Shown here: piece after piece, positions 8,124 to 15,755 of the stretch | Layout: each line of letters opens with the position of its first letter | Position numbering within the stretch: the stretch's first letter is position 1 | From: Sphingomicrobium nitratireducens | Lineage (GTDB): Bacteria; Pseudomonadota; Alphaproteobacteria; Sphingomonadales; Sphingomonadaceae | Direction: 5' to 3' | Assembly: GCF_026157035.1 (NCBI RefSeq) | Contig: NZ_JANJZA010000001.1 | Location: forward strand, 1,715,001 to 1,779,000 | Length of the DNA: 64,000 nt | Notes under the pieces: model-generated | Seen by the model: only the letters and a program-made list of their open reading frames with translations | Told to the model about the DNA's origin: nothing | Databases searched by the model: none | Made by a program: the position numbers and the translations under genes

Positions 8124-10331
8124 TCATCCGCACTTGGAATATCCGCAGTCGGTGCACTTGAGGCAGCCTTCGGCCTTGACCATCTGGTGTCCGCCGCATT
8201 GCGGACAGCTTGCCGCTGCGGCGCCGGTAGCAGGCACCTTGGCAGGTTCGGCGGTACCGGCGAGCGAGGCGAGATGCCGCTCGACGATGTCGCCGATCGC
8301 GGCGAGCAGCGAGGGCACGTAGCGCCCGTGCATCCACGCCCCGCCGCGCGGATCGAACACGGCCTTCAATTCCTCGGCGACGAAATCGAGATCGCCCCCG
8401 CGGCGAAACACCGCCGAGATCATCCGCGTGAGCGCGAGCGTCCAGGCGTAGTGCTCCATGTTCTTGGAATTGATGAAGATCTCGAACGGCCGCCGCGCGG
8501 CGCCCTCGCCGATATCATTGATGGTGATGTAGACCGCGTGCGCGCTCTCGGGCCATTTGAGTTTGTAGGTCGACCCGTGCAGCGTCTCCTCGCGCGGCTC
8601 GAGCGCGGGGCCATCCGGCTCGGGAACGGGGTCGGCCTTGGGCGTGATTGAGAGCACCGAGCCCGTCACCGCGTTGGGGCGGTAGGTGGTGAGCCCCTTG
8701 CAGCCCAAGTGATAGCCTTCGACATAGATGTCGGCGAAGTCGTCGAACGCGATATCCTCTGGGCAGTTGACCGTCTTGGAGATGCTGCTGTCGATCAGCG
8801 CCTGCGCCGCCGCCTGCATCGCGAGATGGTCCGAGGGCGTGAGCGTCTGCGCGCTCACGAACAGCTCTTCGGGCGGGGCCTCGTCGCCCTTCACCTGCTT
8901 CCAGACGCGAAGTGCATAGTCCTCGACCGGCTCGAACCGCTCACTCCCGTCAGCTTCGAGAATGCGTCGCTCGTAATGATAGGCGAAGACCGGCTCGATC
9001 CCCGAGGAGACATTGCCCGCCAGCAACGAGGTCGTCCCGGTCGGTGCGATCGAGGTGAGGCAGCCGTTGCGCAGCCCGTGTTTCGCGATCAAGGCGCGCG
9101 TGTCCTCGTCGAGCGAGGCAAGGTTGGGAGTCTCGAGCATCACGGGGTCCCACAGCGGGAACGCCCCCTTCTCCTTCGCCAGCAGCGCCGAGGCGCGATA
9201 GGCCTCGCGCTTGATCACGCCGAGCCAGCGCCGCGTCGCCTCAACCGCCCCCGCGCTTCCATAGGCATGGCCGGTGAAGAGCAGCGCGTCGGCAAGCCCG
9301 GTGATGCCCAGCCCGATTCGCCGCTTGGCCTTGGCCTCTTCCTCCTGTTCGCTCAGCGGGAAGCGCGAAATGTCGATCACGTTGTCGAGCATTCGAACGG
9401 CAGTTCGCACGACCTCGGCCAGTTCCTCCTCGTCGAGATCGGCTCCCTCCTCGAAGGGTCGCGCGACCAGCCGCGCGAGATTGACCGAGCCGAGCAGGCA
9501 GGCGCCGTAAGGCGGCAACATCTGCTCGCCGCACGGGTTGCTCGCGCTGATCGTCTCGCAATGGGCGAGATTGTTCGCCTGCGCCACACGATCGATGAAG
9601 ATCACGCCGGGCTCGGCGCAATCGTAGGTCGCGCGCATCAGCTTGTCCCAAAGGTCGCGCGCGCGCACCGTGCGATAGGTCTTGCCGGCGAAGACGAGCG
9701 GCCAGTCGCCGTCGCTGCCGAGCGCCTCCATGAAGGCGTCGGTGACCAGCACCGAGACATTGAAGTTGCGCAGCCGCGTCGCCTCGCGTTTGGCGCCGAT
9801 GAACACCTCGATGTCGGGATGGTCGATGCGCAGGCACCCCATCATCGCCCCGCGCCTCGCGCCCGCCGATTGCACCGTGCGGCACATCGCATCCCAGCAG
9901 TCCATGAAGGAGAGCGGGCCCGAGGCGTCCGCGCCCACGCCCTTCACCAGCGCGCCTGCCGGGCGGATAGTGGAAAAGTCCATTCCCACGCCCCCGCCCT
10001 GCTGCATCGTCAGCGCGGCCTGCTTCAAATGATCGAAGATACCCCCGAGACTGTCGGGGATCGTGCCCATCACGAAGCAATTGAACAGGGTGACCTCACG
10101 CCCGGTCCCCGCGCCTGCGAGCACGCGGCCCGCCGGGATGAAGCGAAAGTCGCGCATCGCGTCGGCGAACTGCTCGGCGCGCCGCGCAGGATCGTCCTCC
10201 CTCTCGGCCAATGCGCGCGCGACCCGCTCGATCGTCGCGGGATAGTCACCGTCGGCCTCTCCCCCGCCCCCCGGCGGATCGAAGCGATATTTTGCGGTCC
10301 AGATCTCTTGCGAAAGCGTATCGACGAACAT
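8124..10331 (-). CDS. nrdJ: Adenosylcobalamin-dependent (class II) ribonucleoside-diphosphate reductase
   Basis: This enzyme makes deoxyribonucleotides with a B12-derived radical and needs no oxygen, so it suits anaerobic growth. The catalytic-loop motif NPCGEQMLPPYGACLLGSVN (Asn-Cys-Glu triad) and the APTGTTSLLAGNVSSG segment are present. The C-terminus has paired CxxC motifs (CPQCGG, CTDCGYSKC). The start at 10331 (MFVDTLSQE) is preferred because GGGGGAGA precedes it; an upstream in-frame start would add 15 residues with no ribosome site. The protein has 735 residues. A weaker Fnr-like palindrome lies 57-70 bp upstream. No nrdA/B or nrdR is nearby. Confidence 0.93.
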   Translation of the reverse strand: MFVDTLSQEIWTAKYRFDPPGGGGEADGDYPATIERVARALAEREDDPARRAEQFADAMRDFRFIPAGRVLAGAGTGREVTLFNCFVMGTIPDSLGGIFDHLKQAALTMQQGGGVGMDFSTIRPAGALVKGVGADASGPLSFMDCWDAMCRTVQSAGARRGAMMGCLRIDHPDIEVFIGAKREATRLRNFNVSVLVTDAFMEALGSDGDWPLVFAGKTYRTVRARDLWDKLMRATYDCAEPGVIFIDRVAQANNLAHCETISASNPCGEQMLPPYGACLLGSVNLARLVARPFEEGADLDEEELAEVVRTAVRMLDNVIDISRFPLSEQEEEAKAKRRIGLGITGLADALLFTGHAYGSAGAVEATRRWLGVIKREAYRASALLAKEKGAFPLWDPVMLETPNLASLDEDTRALIAKHGLRNGCLTSIAPTGTTSLLAGNVSSGIEPVFAYHYERRILEADGSERFEPVEDYALRVWKQVKGDEAPPEELFVSAQTLTPSDHLAMQAAAQALIDSSISKTVNCPEDIAFDDFADIYVEGYHLGCKGLTTYRPNAVTGSVLSITPKADPVPEPDGPALEPREETLHGSTYKLKWPESAHAVYITINDIGEGAARRPFEIFINSKNMEHYAWTLALTRMISAVFRRGGDLDFVAEELKAVFDPRGGAWMHGRYVPSLLAAIGDIVERHLASLAGTAEPAKVPATGAAAASCPQCGGHQMVKAEGCLKCTDCGYSKCG

Positions 10332-10387
10332 CGGTCTCCCCCTCTGCATATTGTGGGCCGATGCTATCCGGCCCACGACATGTGGCG

Positions 10388-10401
10388 ATGACCTAGATCA
10401 T
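10388..10401. promoter_or_regulatory. Weak Fnr-like palindrome upstream of nrdJ
   Basis: ATGACCTAGATCAT matches the TTGAT-N4-ATCAA consensus at only 7 of 10 positions but is nearly symmetric and overlaps the nnrS stop codon. Its distance to the nrdJ start (about 63 bp from centre) resembles that of the moaA site. Possible FnrL or NnrR-type site. Confidence 0.4.
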
Positions 10402-11621
10402 TTGTCGTCGGCGCGCGGCATCAGGAGCATCGGGCCGTAGCGCCAGGCGAACAGGGTGAACGCGGCGATCCAGAGCAGCGCCGACCCGCGCATGAGAAGC
10501 ATGTACTCGCCCCAGCCGAGCGGCGCCGCGACCCGCGCGATCGCGGCCAGGGTGATCGCGACGTAGAGGGCGGTGGTGACACGGTCGGCCCTGAGCTCGC
10601 GCCCGGTATGGCCGAGCGTCGCCCGGCTCATGACGCCAAGGATCATGGTCGCCATCGCCCCGGCGGTGAGCGCGTGGACGGCTGCGCTATGCGGCACGCC
10701 CGCGCCCAGCGCTGCCAGCCCGAGAAGGCCGAGCCCCAGGGGAAGCCAGAGATAACCCACGTGGAGAATGAGGACGAGCGGATCGCGCATCGTGCGCCAC
10801 CCGCGCCAACGCCCAAGCCGCGCCAGCTGGAAGATCGCAGCGCCGATCAGTGCAGCGCCGGTCGATACCTCGAACGGCTTAATGACGAAGGCCAGGAGCG
10901 CACCTGCCGTGACAAGCAGCACCAATTGGTCAAAGCGCCCCGGCTGCACGGGCAGCCCCTCGCGGATGCCCTGCTTCATGAGCCAGTTGCGCGTGAAGGA
11001 CGGAGTGATACGCCCCCCGATCAAGGAGATCATCATCACCACCAGCGCGAGCCCCGCGCGCACCGCGATCACGGGGTCGTCGATCCAACCCATTCCCGCC
11101 GCAAGGTCTGCGGCATCGACCAATCCGAAGGCGAAGATCATCAACGCGATCGGCAAGTTGCGATTGCCCGCAAGCAAGATCTCGCGAAGGATGAGGATCG
11201 ACAGCGCGATGTAGAAACCCGCATCGAGCAACAGCCACAGCCAGGGCGCGCCGACGCCCCATAAAGGGAGCAACCGCGCCGCCAGCCAGGCCGACGCGAG
11301 CATGGCGAGGGGCCAGCCCGCGATCGGCAGCCGCCCGGTCCAGTTGGGTACGGCGGTGAGGATGAACCCCGCGACCACTGCGCCGACGAACCCGAACAGC
11401 ATTTCGTGGCGATGCCACGCCAGGGCATCGAGGTGCGGCACGGGGCTCGTCCCCTGCGCCATCGCCACCAGCCACAGGACGAGCGTGACGATCGCCCACA
11501 GAGCGCCGCCGAGGAAGAAGGGCCTGAAGCCTCCGCGCAGCAATGGCGGCGCGGCCGCCATGCGTGCCCGCCTCAGGTTGAGCATCTCCTGCCCGCTGGC
11601 GATGCGTTGGCGCTGACTCAT
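10398..11621 (-). CDS. nnrS: NnrS family heme-copper membrane protein (nitric oxide response)
   Basis: NnrS proteins are polytopic membrane proteins linked to nitric oxide stress and denitrification; their exact biochemical role is unsettled. The protein has 407 residues and about 12 hydrophobic helices. It opens with a family-typical LLRGGFRPFFLGG segment and contains WHRHEMLFGF, which includes conserved His residues. The start at 11621 (MSQRQRIAS) has a GAGAGG ribosome site. The frame stays open upstream to 11954, but that stretch is Pro/Ser/Arg-rich, unlike the family, and is probably mRNA leader. NnrS fits a cell that makes nitrite and hence NO. Confidence 0.9.
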   Translation of the reverse strand: MSQRQRIASGQEMLNLRRARMAAAPPLLRGGFRPFFLGGALWAIVTLVLWLVAMAQGTSPVPHLDALAWHRHEMLFGFVGAVVAGFILTAVPNWTGRLPIAGWPLAMLASAWLAARLLPLWGVGAPWLWLLLDAGFYIALSILILREILLAGNRNLPIALMIFAFGLVDAADLAAGMGWIDDPVIAVRAGLALVVMMISLIGGRITPSFTRNWLMKQGIREGLPVQPGRFDQLVLLVTAGALLAFVIKPFEVSTGAALIGAAIFQLARLGRWRGWRTMRDPLVLILHVGYLWLPLGLGLLGLAALGAGVPHSAAVHALTAGAMATMILGVMSRATLGHTGRELRADRVTTALYVAITLAAIARVAAPLGWGEYMLLMRGSALLWIAAFTLFAWRYGPMLLMPRADDK

Positions 11622-11653
11622 CGCGCGACCTCTCTTCTGGGTGATGGGTTGAG

Positions 11654-11709
11654 GAAAGGGGCCGGGCGACGGGGGCAATTGGGGGTCGTCCCATTGCCCG
11701 GCCCCTTTC
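11654..11709 (-). repeat. 14-bp inverted repeat in the nnrS leader, with an overlapping alternative hairpin
   Basis: GAAAGGGGCCGGGC (11654-11667) and its exact reverse complement (11696-11709) form a 14-bp stem with a 28-nt loop. Inside it, 11673-11683 can pair with 11690-11699 (10 bp, one bulge), sharing bases 11696-11699 with the outer right arm. The two stems therefore compete in part. They end about 33 nt before the nnrS ATG. This looks like a leader structure; a plain terminator is less likely because no clear U-run follows. Confidence 0.5.
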
Positions 11710-11933
11710 TTCCGGTCGCGAGCGGGAAGGAATGCCCGCGATCCGGTCCAATCGGGAGGAAGCTGACGCTTGCTGCTAGGTGCAGCATCGCTTGCCCCGA
11801 TCGGGGGAACTGGCAGGTCGGGCGGGAGGCGATCCGTCGGTTCTCTTTGGTCACTCTTGGTCAAAACCTCGCTTGGATCCGCCCTCGCGTCCGACCTTGA
11901 TGAGAGGTGTAGGCCCCCGTTCGAGTCGCCGCG

Positions 11934-11947
11934 ATGATGTAGATCAA
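11934..11947. promoter_or_regulatory. Fnr-type box, probably for nnrS
   Basis: ATGATGTAGATCAA matches TTGAT-N4-ATCAA at 9 of 10 positions. It lies 313-326 bp before the nnrS ATG, so use by nnrS implies a leader of roughly 280 nt. It could also act together with the perfect site 62 bp away. Confidence 0.6.
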
Positions 11948-11995
11948 CGGTCACGCGAAAATTCGCGCGGGACGAAGCGATCCTTTTGACGGGGG

Positions 11996-12009
11996 TTGAT
12001 ACCGATCAA
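11996..12009. promoter_or_regulatory. Perfect Fnr box
   Basis: TTGATACCGATCAA is an exact match to TTGAT-N4-ATCAA. It stands directly in front of the small plus-strand gene and also upstream of nnrS on the other strand. It is the strongest predicted FnrL site in the window. Confidence 0.8.
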
Positions 12010-12032
12010 TGCGGGCTTGGGGATGGCGCTGC

Positions 12033-12479
12033 ATGACGCGATGCATGGAGCCGTGTCCGAACCTCGCGCCGCGCGATGCGCCTGCCCCTCGCACCTGTGC
12101 GCGGATCGCGGAATATCGCCTCGACATGGAGCTTTGCGACCGGCTCGAGACGCTGGCCGACCGGCTCCCGGGGCTCCCTGACGCGCTATGGGTGCAGCAA
12201 ACGCTCGAAAGCCTCACCGCGGCAGCGGCGCGATGGGAGGAAGGAGCGACCGCCTTGCCAGGCCTCGTCGGCCACGACCCGGCCCGCCGCCTCTACGACA
12301 GCGCGCAGGCCTACGACGTTATCGAGGAGTTGCAGCGCTACTGGATGACCCCCGACCCTGCGCGGGTGGGGCAGCTTTCATACATGCTGCGCGCGCTGTT
12401 CGAGGGGCGGCTTCGCGCAATGATGATCGAGAGGCTGTGCCTCGGCTGCTCGAACTGCGCCTACTCGGCCGCGTCCTGA
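12033..12479 (+). CDS. Unrecognised small protein behind a perfect Fnr box
   Basis: I do not recognise this family. The protein has about 148 residues, is rich in Ala, Leu, Arg and Glu and mostly helical, with no signal peptide or membrane span. It ends in a cysteine cluster CLGCSNC just before the stop, which could bind metal or an iron-sulfur cluster. The start is uncertain: 12033 has GGGGA 9 nt upstream, but 12009, 12045 and 12126 are possible; 12009 overlaps the Fnr box. Its 3' end overlaps the convergent fnrL gene by 19 bp. Placement suggests an anaerobically induced accessory of nitrate respiration or the regulator (inference). Confidence 0.65.
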   Translation: MTRCMEPCPNLAPRDAPAPRTCARIAEYRLDMELCDRLETLADRLPGLPDALWVQQTLESLTAAAARWEEGATALPGLVGHDPARRLYDSAQAYDVIEELQRYWMTPDPARVGQLSYMLRALFEGRLRAMMIERLCLGCSNCAYSAAS

Positions 12480-13141
12480 AGCGCGGTCACGTCGACCACG
12501 CGCAGGCGGCGTCCGCCGCGCTCGGCATCGATTACGCCGGACGAACGCAAATCGGTGAACTGCCGACTGACCGTCTCGATCGTCAGCCCCAGATAATCGG
12601 CGATCTCCTGGCGTGCGATCGGCAGGTCGATGGTCCCATCGCACCCGCGCGGAAGCGACAGCAGGAACCAGGCAAGCCGCGCCCGGGCGCTCTTGCGTCC
12701 GAGCACCAACTGCCGTTCGCGCGCTTCACGAAGGCTCTTGAGCGTCCGCTCTAGTAATGCGCGTTCGAGCTGGGGCTGATCGTCGAGCACGCGTTCGAAG
12801 CCCGAGCGCGGGAAAATGCACAGGTCGGTGTCGGCGAGCGCCTCGGCGGTCACCGCGCTTTCTTCCTCGAATGGCTCGCCGATGAAATCGCCCGAAAAGA
12901 GCAACCCGACCGTCTGTTCACGCCCGTCGGCGGTCGAGGCCTGCAGCTTGAGCGCGCCCGTGACGATGTTCGCACAAATCGGGTTATCATCGCCTTCCCA
13001 GGTGACGACGCTTCCTTTGGGCACCACCTTGCGGCGACCGAGCAGACTGAGATCGAGCAGCTGCTTGTCGCCCAGCGAACCGCACAGCGCCTTGTCGCGC
13101 ACAAGACAGTCGAGACAGCGTTGGGGGAGACTCTCTTCCAT
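12461..13141 (-). CDS. fnrL: Crp/Fnr-family oxygen-sensing regulator (FnrL-like)
   Basis: The protein has 226 residues. Four cysteines sit where Fnr holds its oxygen-labile [4Fe-4S] cluster: Cys9, Cys12 and Cys20 at the N-terminus and Cys108 in a DTDLCIFPRSGF segment equivalent to Fnr Cys122. A cyclic-nucleotide-binding-like beta domain and dimer helix follow. The C-terminal helix-turn-helix carries E189-x2-S192-R193 in the recognition helix, the residues that read TTGAT half-sites. Several matching boxes lie in the neighbouring 6 kb. The start at 13141 follows a GGGCGGGG stretch. It is the likely local activator of narK, moaA and nnrS. Confidence 0.92.
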   Translation of the reverse strand: MEESLPQRCLDCLVRDKALCGSLGDKQLLDLSLLGRRKVVPKGSVVTWEGDDNPICANIVTGALKLQASTADGREQTVGLLFSGDFIGEPFEEESAVTAEALADTDLCIFPRSGFERVLDDQPQLERALLERTLKSLREARERQLVLGRKSARARLAWFLLSLPRGCDGTIDLPIARQEIADYLGLTIETVSRQFTDLRSSGVIDAERGGRRLRVVDVTALQDAAE

Positions 13142-13708
13142 AGCCCCGCCCACTGCCAGCAAATCGAAGGTTTGTCAGCCCATCTACATTCAAGCGGCAT
13201 CAGCTTCGAGCCGCACAGGTCGACAGTTGGGCCGGAAACAGACTGGCCGCTCTTGGCGCTGCCGACCATCAAATCAGCCGATCGGCCAAGACGAGGCCTC
13301 AACGTCCGCTAACGACCCAATTGCGGGCATCCCGAAACTTCTTGATATCTTCAGCTCCAGACGGATGATCTCGGGGGAGGTCTTGAAGTAGGGGAAGGGT
13401 GAAGTAGACTTCTTGGTGGGGGCATCTAGCGTCCTATCCTACCTACTTCTTGCAAGGCTTTTTTTCTCTGAGGAGATTCGCCAAAGCCGCTTTGATTGCG
13501 GAGGCCCGAAGCGCAGGTCGGTATTGGGCCGATCTGGCGATCAATCTCGAGGATGACGTCGCGGCCCCCAACCAACAGCAGGTTCTCGACGTCCATTGTC
13601 CAGTGTATTAACAGACTGCTACGGTCAAATCAAAAGCAGGCCACCCGATTCGAAGAAGTTCTAAGCCAGTTCAGTCTGTGTGGCGAACCACAACACAGAA
13701 AGTGTGTA
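13142..13708. other. Intergenic stretch, no supported gene
   Basis: These 567 bp upstream of fnrL and of the amidohydrolase hold no coding region I can support. GC content falls toward the right, marking the entry into the island. I see no Fnr box and no copy of the tRNA-Gln 3' end that would mark the far island boundary. Confidence 0.5.
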
Positions 13709-15226
13709 ATGCGAGCGATTGAAATTTTCCTTGCATGGGTAATGGCTGCGACGGCTTTCCCAGCCTCATGCCTTGCCCAATCTATTGCCATTGAGGATGT
13801 TACGATCGTCGATGTGCAGCGAGGCGCGCTGCAACCCGGCCGAACAGTTCTAATCGAAGACGGACGAATTTCAGTTGTCGGTCCGGCGGCACAGGTAGAG
13901 TTTCCTTCTGATGTCAAAATTGTGGACGGTACCGGTCGATTCCTCATGCCCGGTCTGTGGGACATGCACGTCCACACCATTAGTCCAGGTTTCGCTCCGG
14001 GCGCCGCAATTGACGACCTTGCGGCCCTTTATCTCGCCAACGGGATCACTGGCGTTCGTGAGATGGGGTACTACCCAGAGACGACGTTGGAGCTTCGACG
14101 GCGGATCGACGACGGGACAATACCGGGCCCACGTATGGTAATCGGCGGGATGGTGGATGGTTCACCGGCGGAATGGCCGTTCGCGATTTCCGTTAGTTCG
14201 GCCGATGATGCGCGGGCGGTGGTGAGGCGGCTCAAAGAACAAGGCTTCGACTTTGTAAAGGCTTATTCCTTTCTGTCGCGCGAAGCATACTTCGCGCTAG
14301 TCAACGAGGCGAGAGTCGTCGGCATGCCGGTCGTGGGACATATACCGATTACCGTAAGCGCGTCGGAGGCGGCCGAAGCGGGTCAAGTGGGGATTGAGCA
14401 CCTTGGCGATATGTACACGATGGCGATTGCGTGTTCCGACGCCGAAGAAGACGTCCGCTCTCTGGTTTCCGCGTCTCCTGAGACCCGTGAGGGACGCGTT
14501 GAAGCTCTTCTCGCCGGAGCGGACCTCGCCTTAAAGCGCTTCGACCGGGAGAAGTGTCGCTCAGTGATCAAGGAGATGGCAAAACGGGGAGTTTGGCAAA
14601 CTCCTACCGTCTTTGCCATGCAGGCGGTGACAGCGAGCGCGATCGAGTATTCCCCGCCACTCGATCGCAGATCTTGTTATCTCCCTAAGACCATCCTCGA
14701 CTTCTGGCGTGCGGACCCCACGGGAGCGAGGACTGAGCTGGATGTGCAGCGCCGCCTTGCTCATTTTTACATCTATCGCTCGGTCATGAAACTCATGCTG
14801 GAAGAGAATGTCCGCATGCTAGCCGGAACCGACAGCCCCGTTCCTAACGTTTACCCGGGATTTGCACTGCACGACGAACTTGAGGCCATGGTCAAGTTCG
14901 GCATGAGTCCCGTGGATGCGCTTCGCGCAGCCACTTCAGCGCCCGCCGAATTCCTGGGCCTGGCGAACGAGTTGGGCGCTGTAGAGGCCGGCAAAGCGGC
15001 TGATTTGGTGCTCCTTAGTCAAAATCCGCTGGACGACATTAACGCTATCCGGGCCATTGAAGCCGTGATTTCTAAGGGACGTATGTTTTCTCGACTGGAC
15101 CTAGACTCACTTCTTGCCGAAGCCAGAGATAATTCCACCGCGCGCTGTACCTGCTCCGAATGCGACACGGCAGACCCTGCGTCACCCCACACCATTGGGC
15201 TTTCTCGAACTGCAGGCGGTAACTAA
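13709..15226 (+). CDS. Exported amidohydrolase family protein
   Basis: The protein has 505 residues with a signal peptide ending near FPASCLAQ, so it is exported. The metal-dependent amidohydrolase fold is shown by DMHVH near residue 92 (HxH metal ligands), GHIP, a GIEHLGD His and AGTDSP (catalytic Asp). It belongs to the imidazolonepropionase/prolidase-like group, several members of which cleave dipeptides; the substrate here is unknown. The start at 13709 begins the signal peptide; the frame is open further upstream without homology-like content. Lower GC and AT-richer codons than its neighbours and the adjacent integrases suggest transfer. It overlaps the truncated integrase convergently by 4 nt. 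Confidence 0.85.
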   Translation: MRAIEIFLAWVMAATAFPASCLAQSIAIEDVTIVDVQRGALQPGRTVLIEDGRISVVGPAAQVEFPSDVKIVDGTGRFLMPGLWDMHVHTISPGFAPGAAIDDLAALYLANGITGVREMGYYPETTLELRRRIDDGTIPGPRMVIGGMVDGSPAEWPFAISVSSADDARAVVRRLKEQGFDFVKAYSFLSREAYFALVNEARVVGMPVVGHIPITVSASEAAEAGQVGIEHLGDMYTMAIACSDAEEDVRSLVSASPETREGRVEALLAGADLALKRFDREKCRSVIKEMAKRGVWQTPTVFAMQAVTASAIEYSPPLDRRSCYLPKTILDFWRADPTGARTELDVQRRLAHFYIYRSVMKLMLEENVRMLAGTDSPVPNVYPGFALHDELEAMVKFGMSPVDALRAATSAPAEFLGLANELGAVEAGKAADLVLLSQNPLDDINAIRAIEAVISKGRMFSRLDLDSLLAEARDNSTARCTCSECDTADPASPHTIGLSRTAGGN

Positions 15227-15558
15227 TTTTGGCGGTCCAGTGATGCCGAGTATATTGATAGCTCAGCCCGTCCTTCCGTAGGCTTGGACGCTTTCCGTTG
15301 GATGATCGTGGCTCGGTGTCGGATCTCCGCGCCTGCTATGAGGTCGCCGATCTTCAGCTCGACGAGATCGCAGCCTCGTAGCTTGCTGTCGATCGCGAGA
15401 TCAAACAGCGCCCTGTCACGAAAGCGTTGCTCCCTATCGAGGTGAAAACGGATCGCCCAGATCTGCTTCTGCGTCAGCGGTCGCTTTGGGCCAACCTGTG
15501 TGCCTGCGTTCCAAGGGCGCATCGAACGCGCGCGCGGATCGAATTCTGACATTCCCAT
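15223..15558 (-). pseudogene. Truncated tyrosine recombinase (integrase) fragment
   Basis: The 111 residues resemble the N-terminal half of a short (about 200 aa) phage-integrase-family protein, with GPKRPLTQKQIWAIRFHL and the first catalytic Arg in SKLRGCDLVELKIGDL. Soon after the RATIIQRKASKP segment the expected sequence stops, and the HxxR and catalytic Tyr boxes are absent. A ribosome site AAAGGAG precedes the start at 15558. The break falls at about 15.29 kb, next to the amidohydrolase, and probably marks a recombination junction. Confidence 0.75.
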
Positions 15559-15755
15559 CTGACTTCTCCTTTGGCCGGCATGGCCAGGAAAGAAACGGTC
15601 GTGCACGGGAAGGCGAATGGGACCGAGGTGGCTCGCTTGGCATCGTGACCGAAACGTTCAGTCAGCCTACGACCAAATGTCTCGAACGTGCGAACGACCG
15701 GAATGGGGCGCTGTGCAGACACAACTGACAACAGCACCCGGGACTGCCTCCGAGC

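Larger units (their letters stand above)
11622..12032. other. Intergenic region between nnrS and the small gene: Fnr boxes and leader hairpins
   Basis: This 411-bp stretch has no convincing gene. It holds two Fnr-type boxes and a strong inverted repeat that would lie in the nnrS leader RNA if transcription starts near 11900. On the minus strand TACACC at about 11906-11911 is placed as a -10 element would be for the 11934-11947 box. Confidence 0.55.

Noticed and set aside
11622-11954. N-terminal extension of NnrS to 518 residues
   Set aside because: The extra 111 residues are Pro/Ser/Arg-rich, unlike NnrS proteins, and contain the strong leader hairpin; the internal ATG has a ribosome site and yields the usual length.
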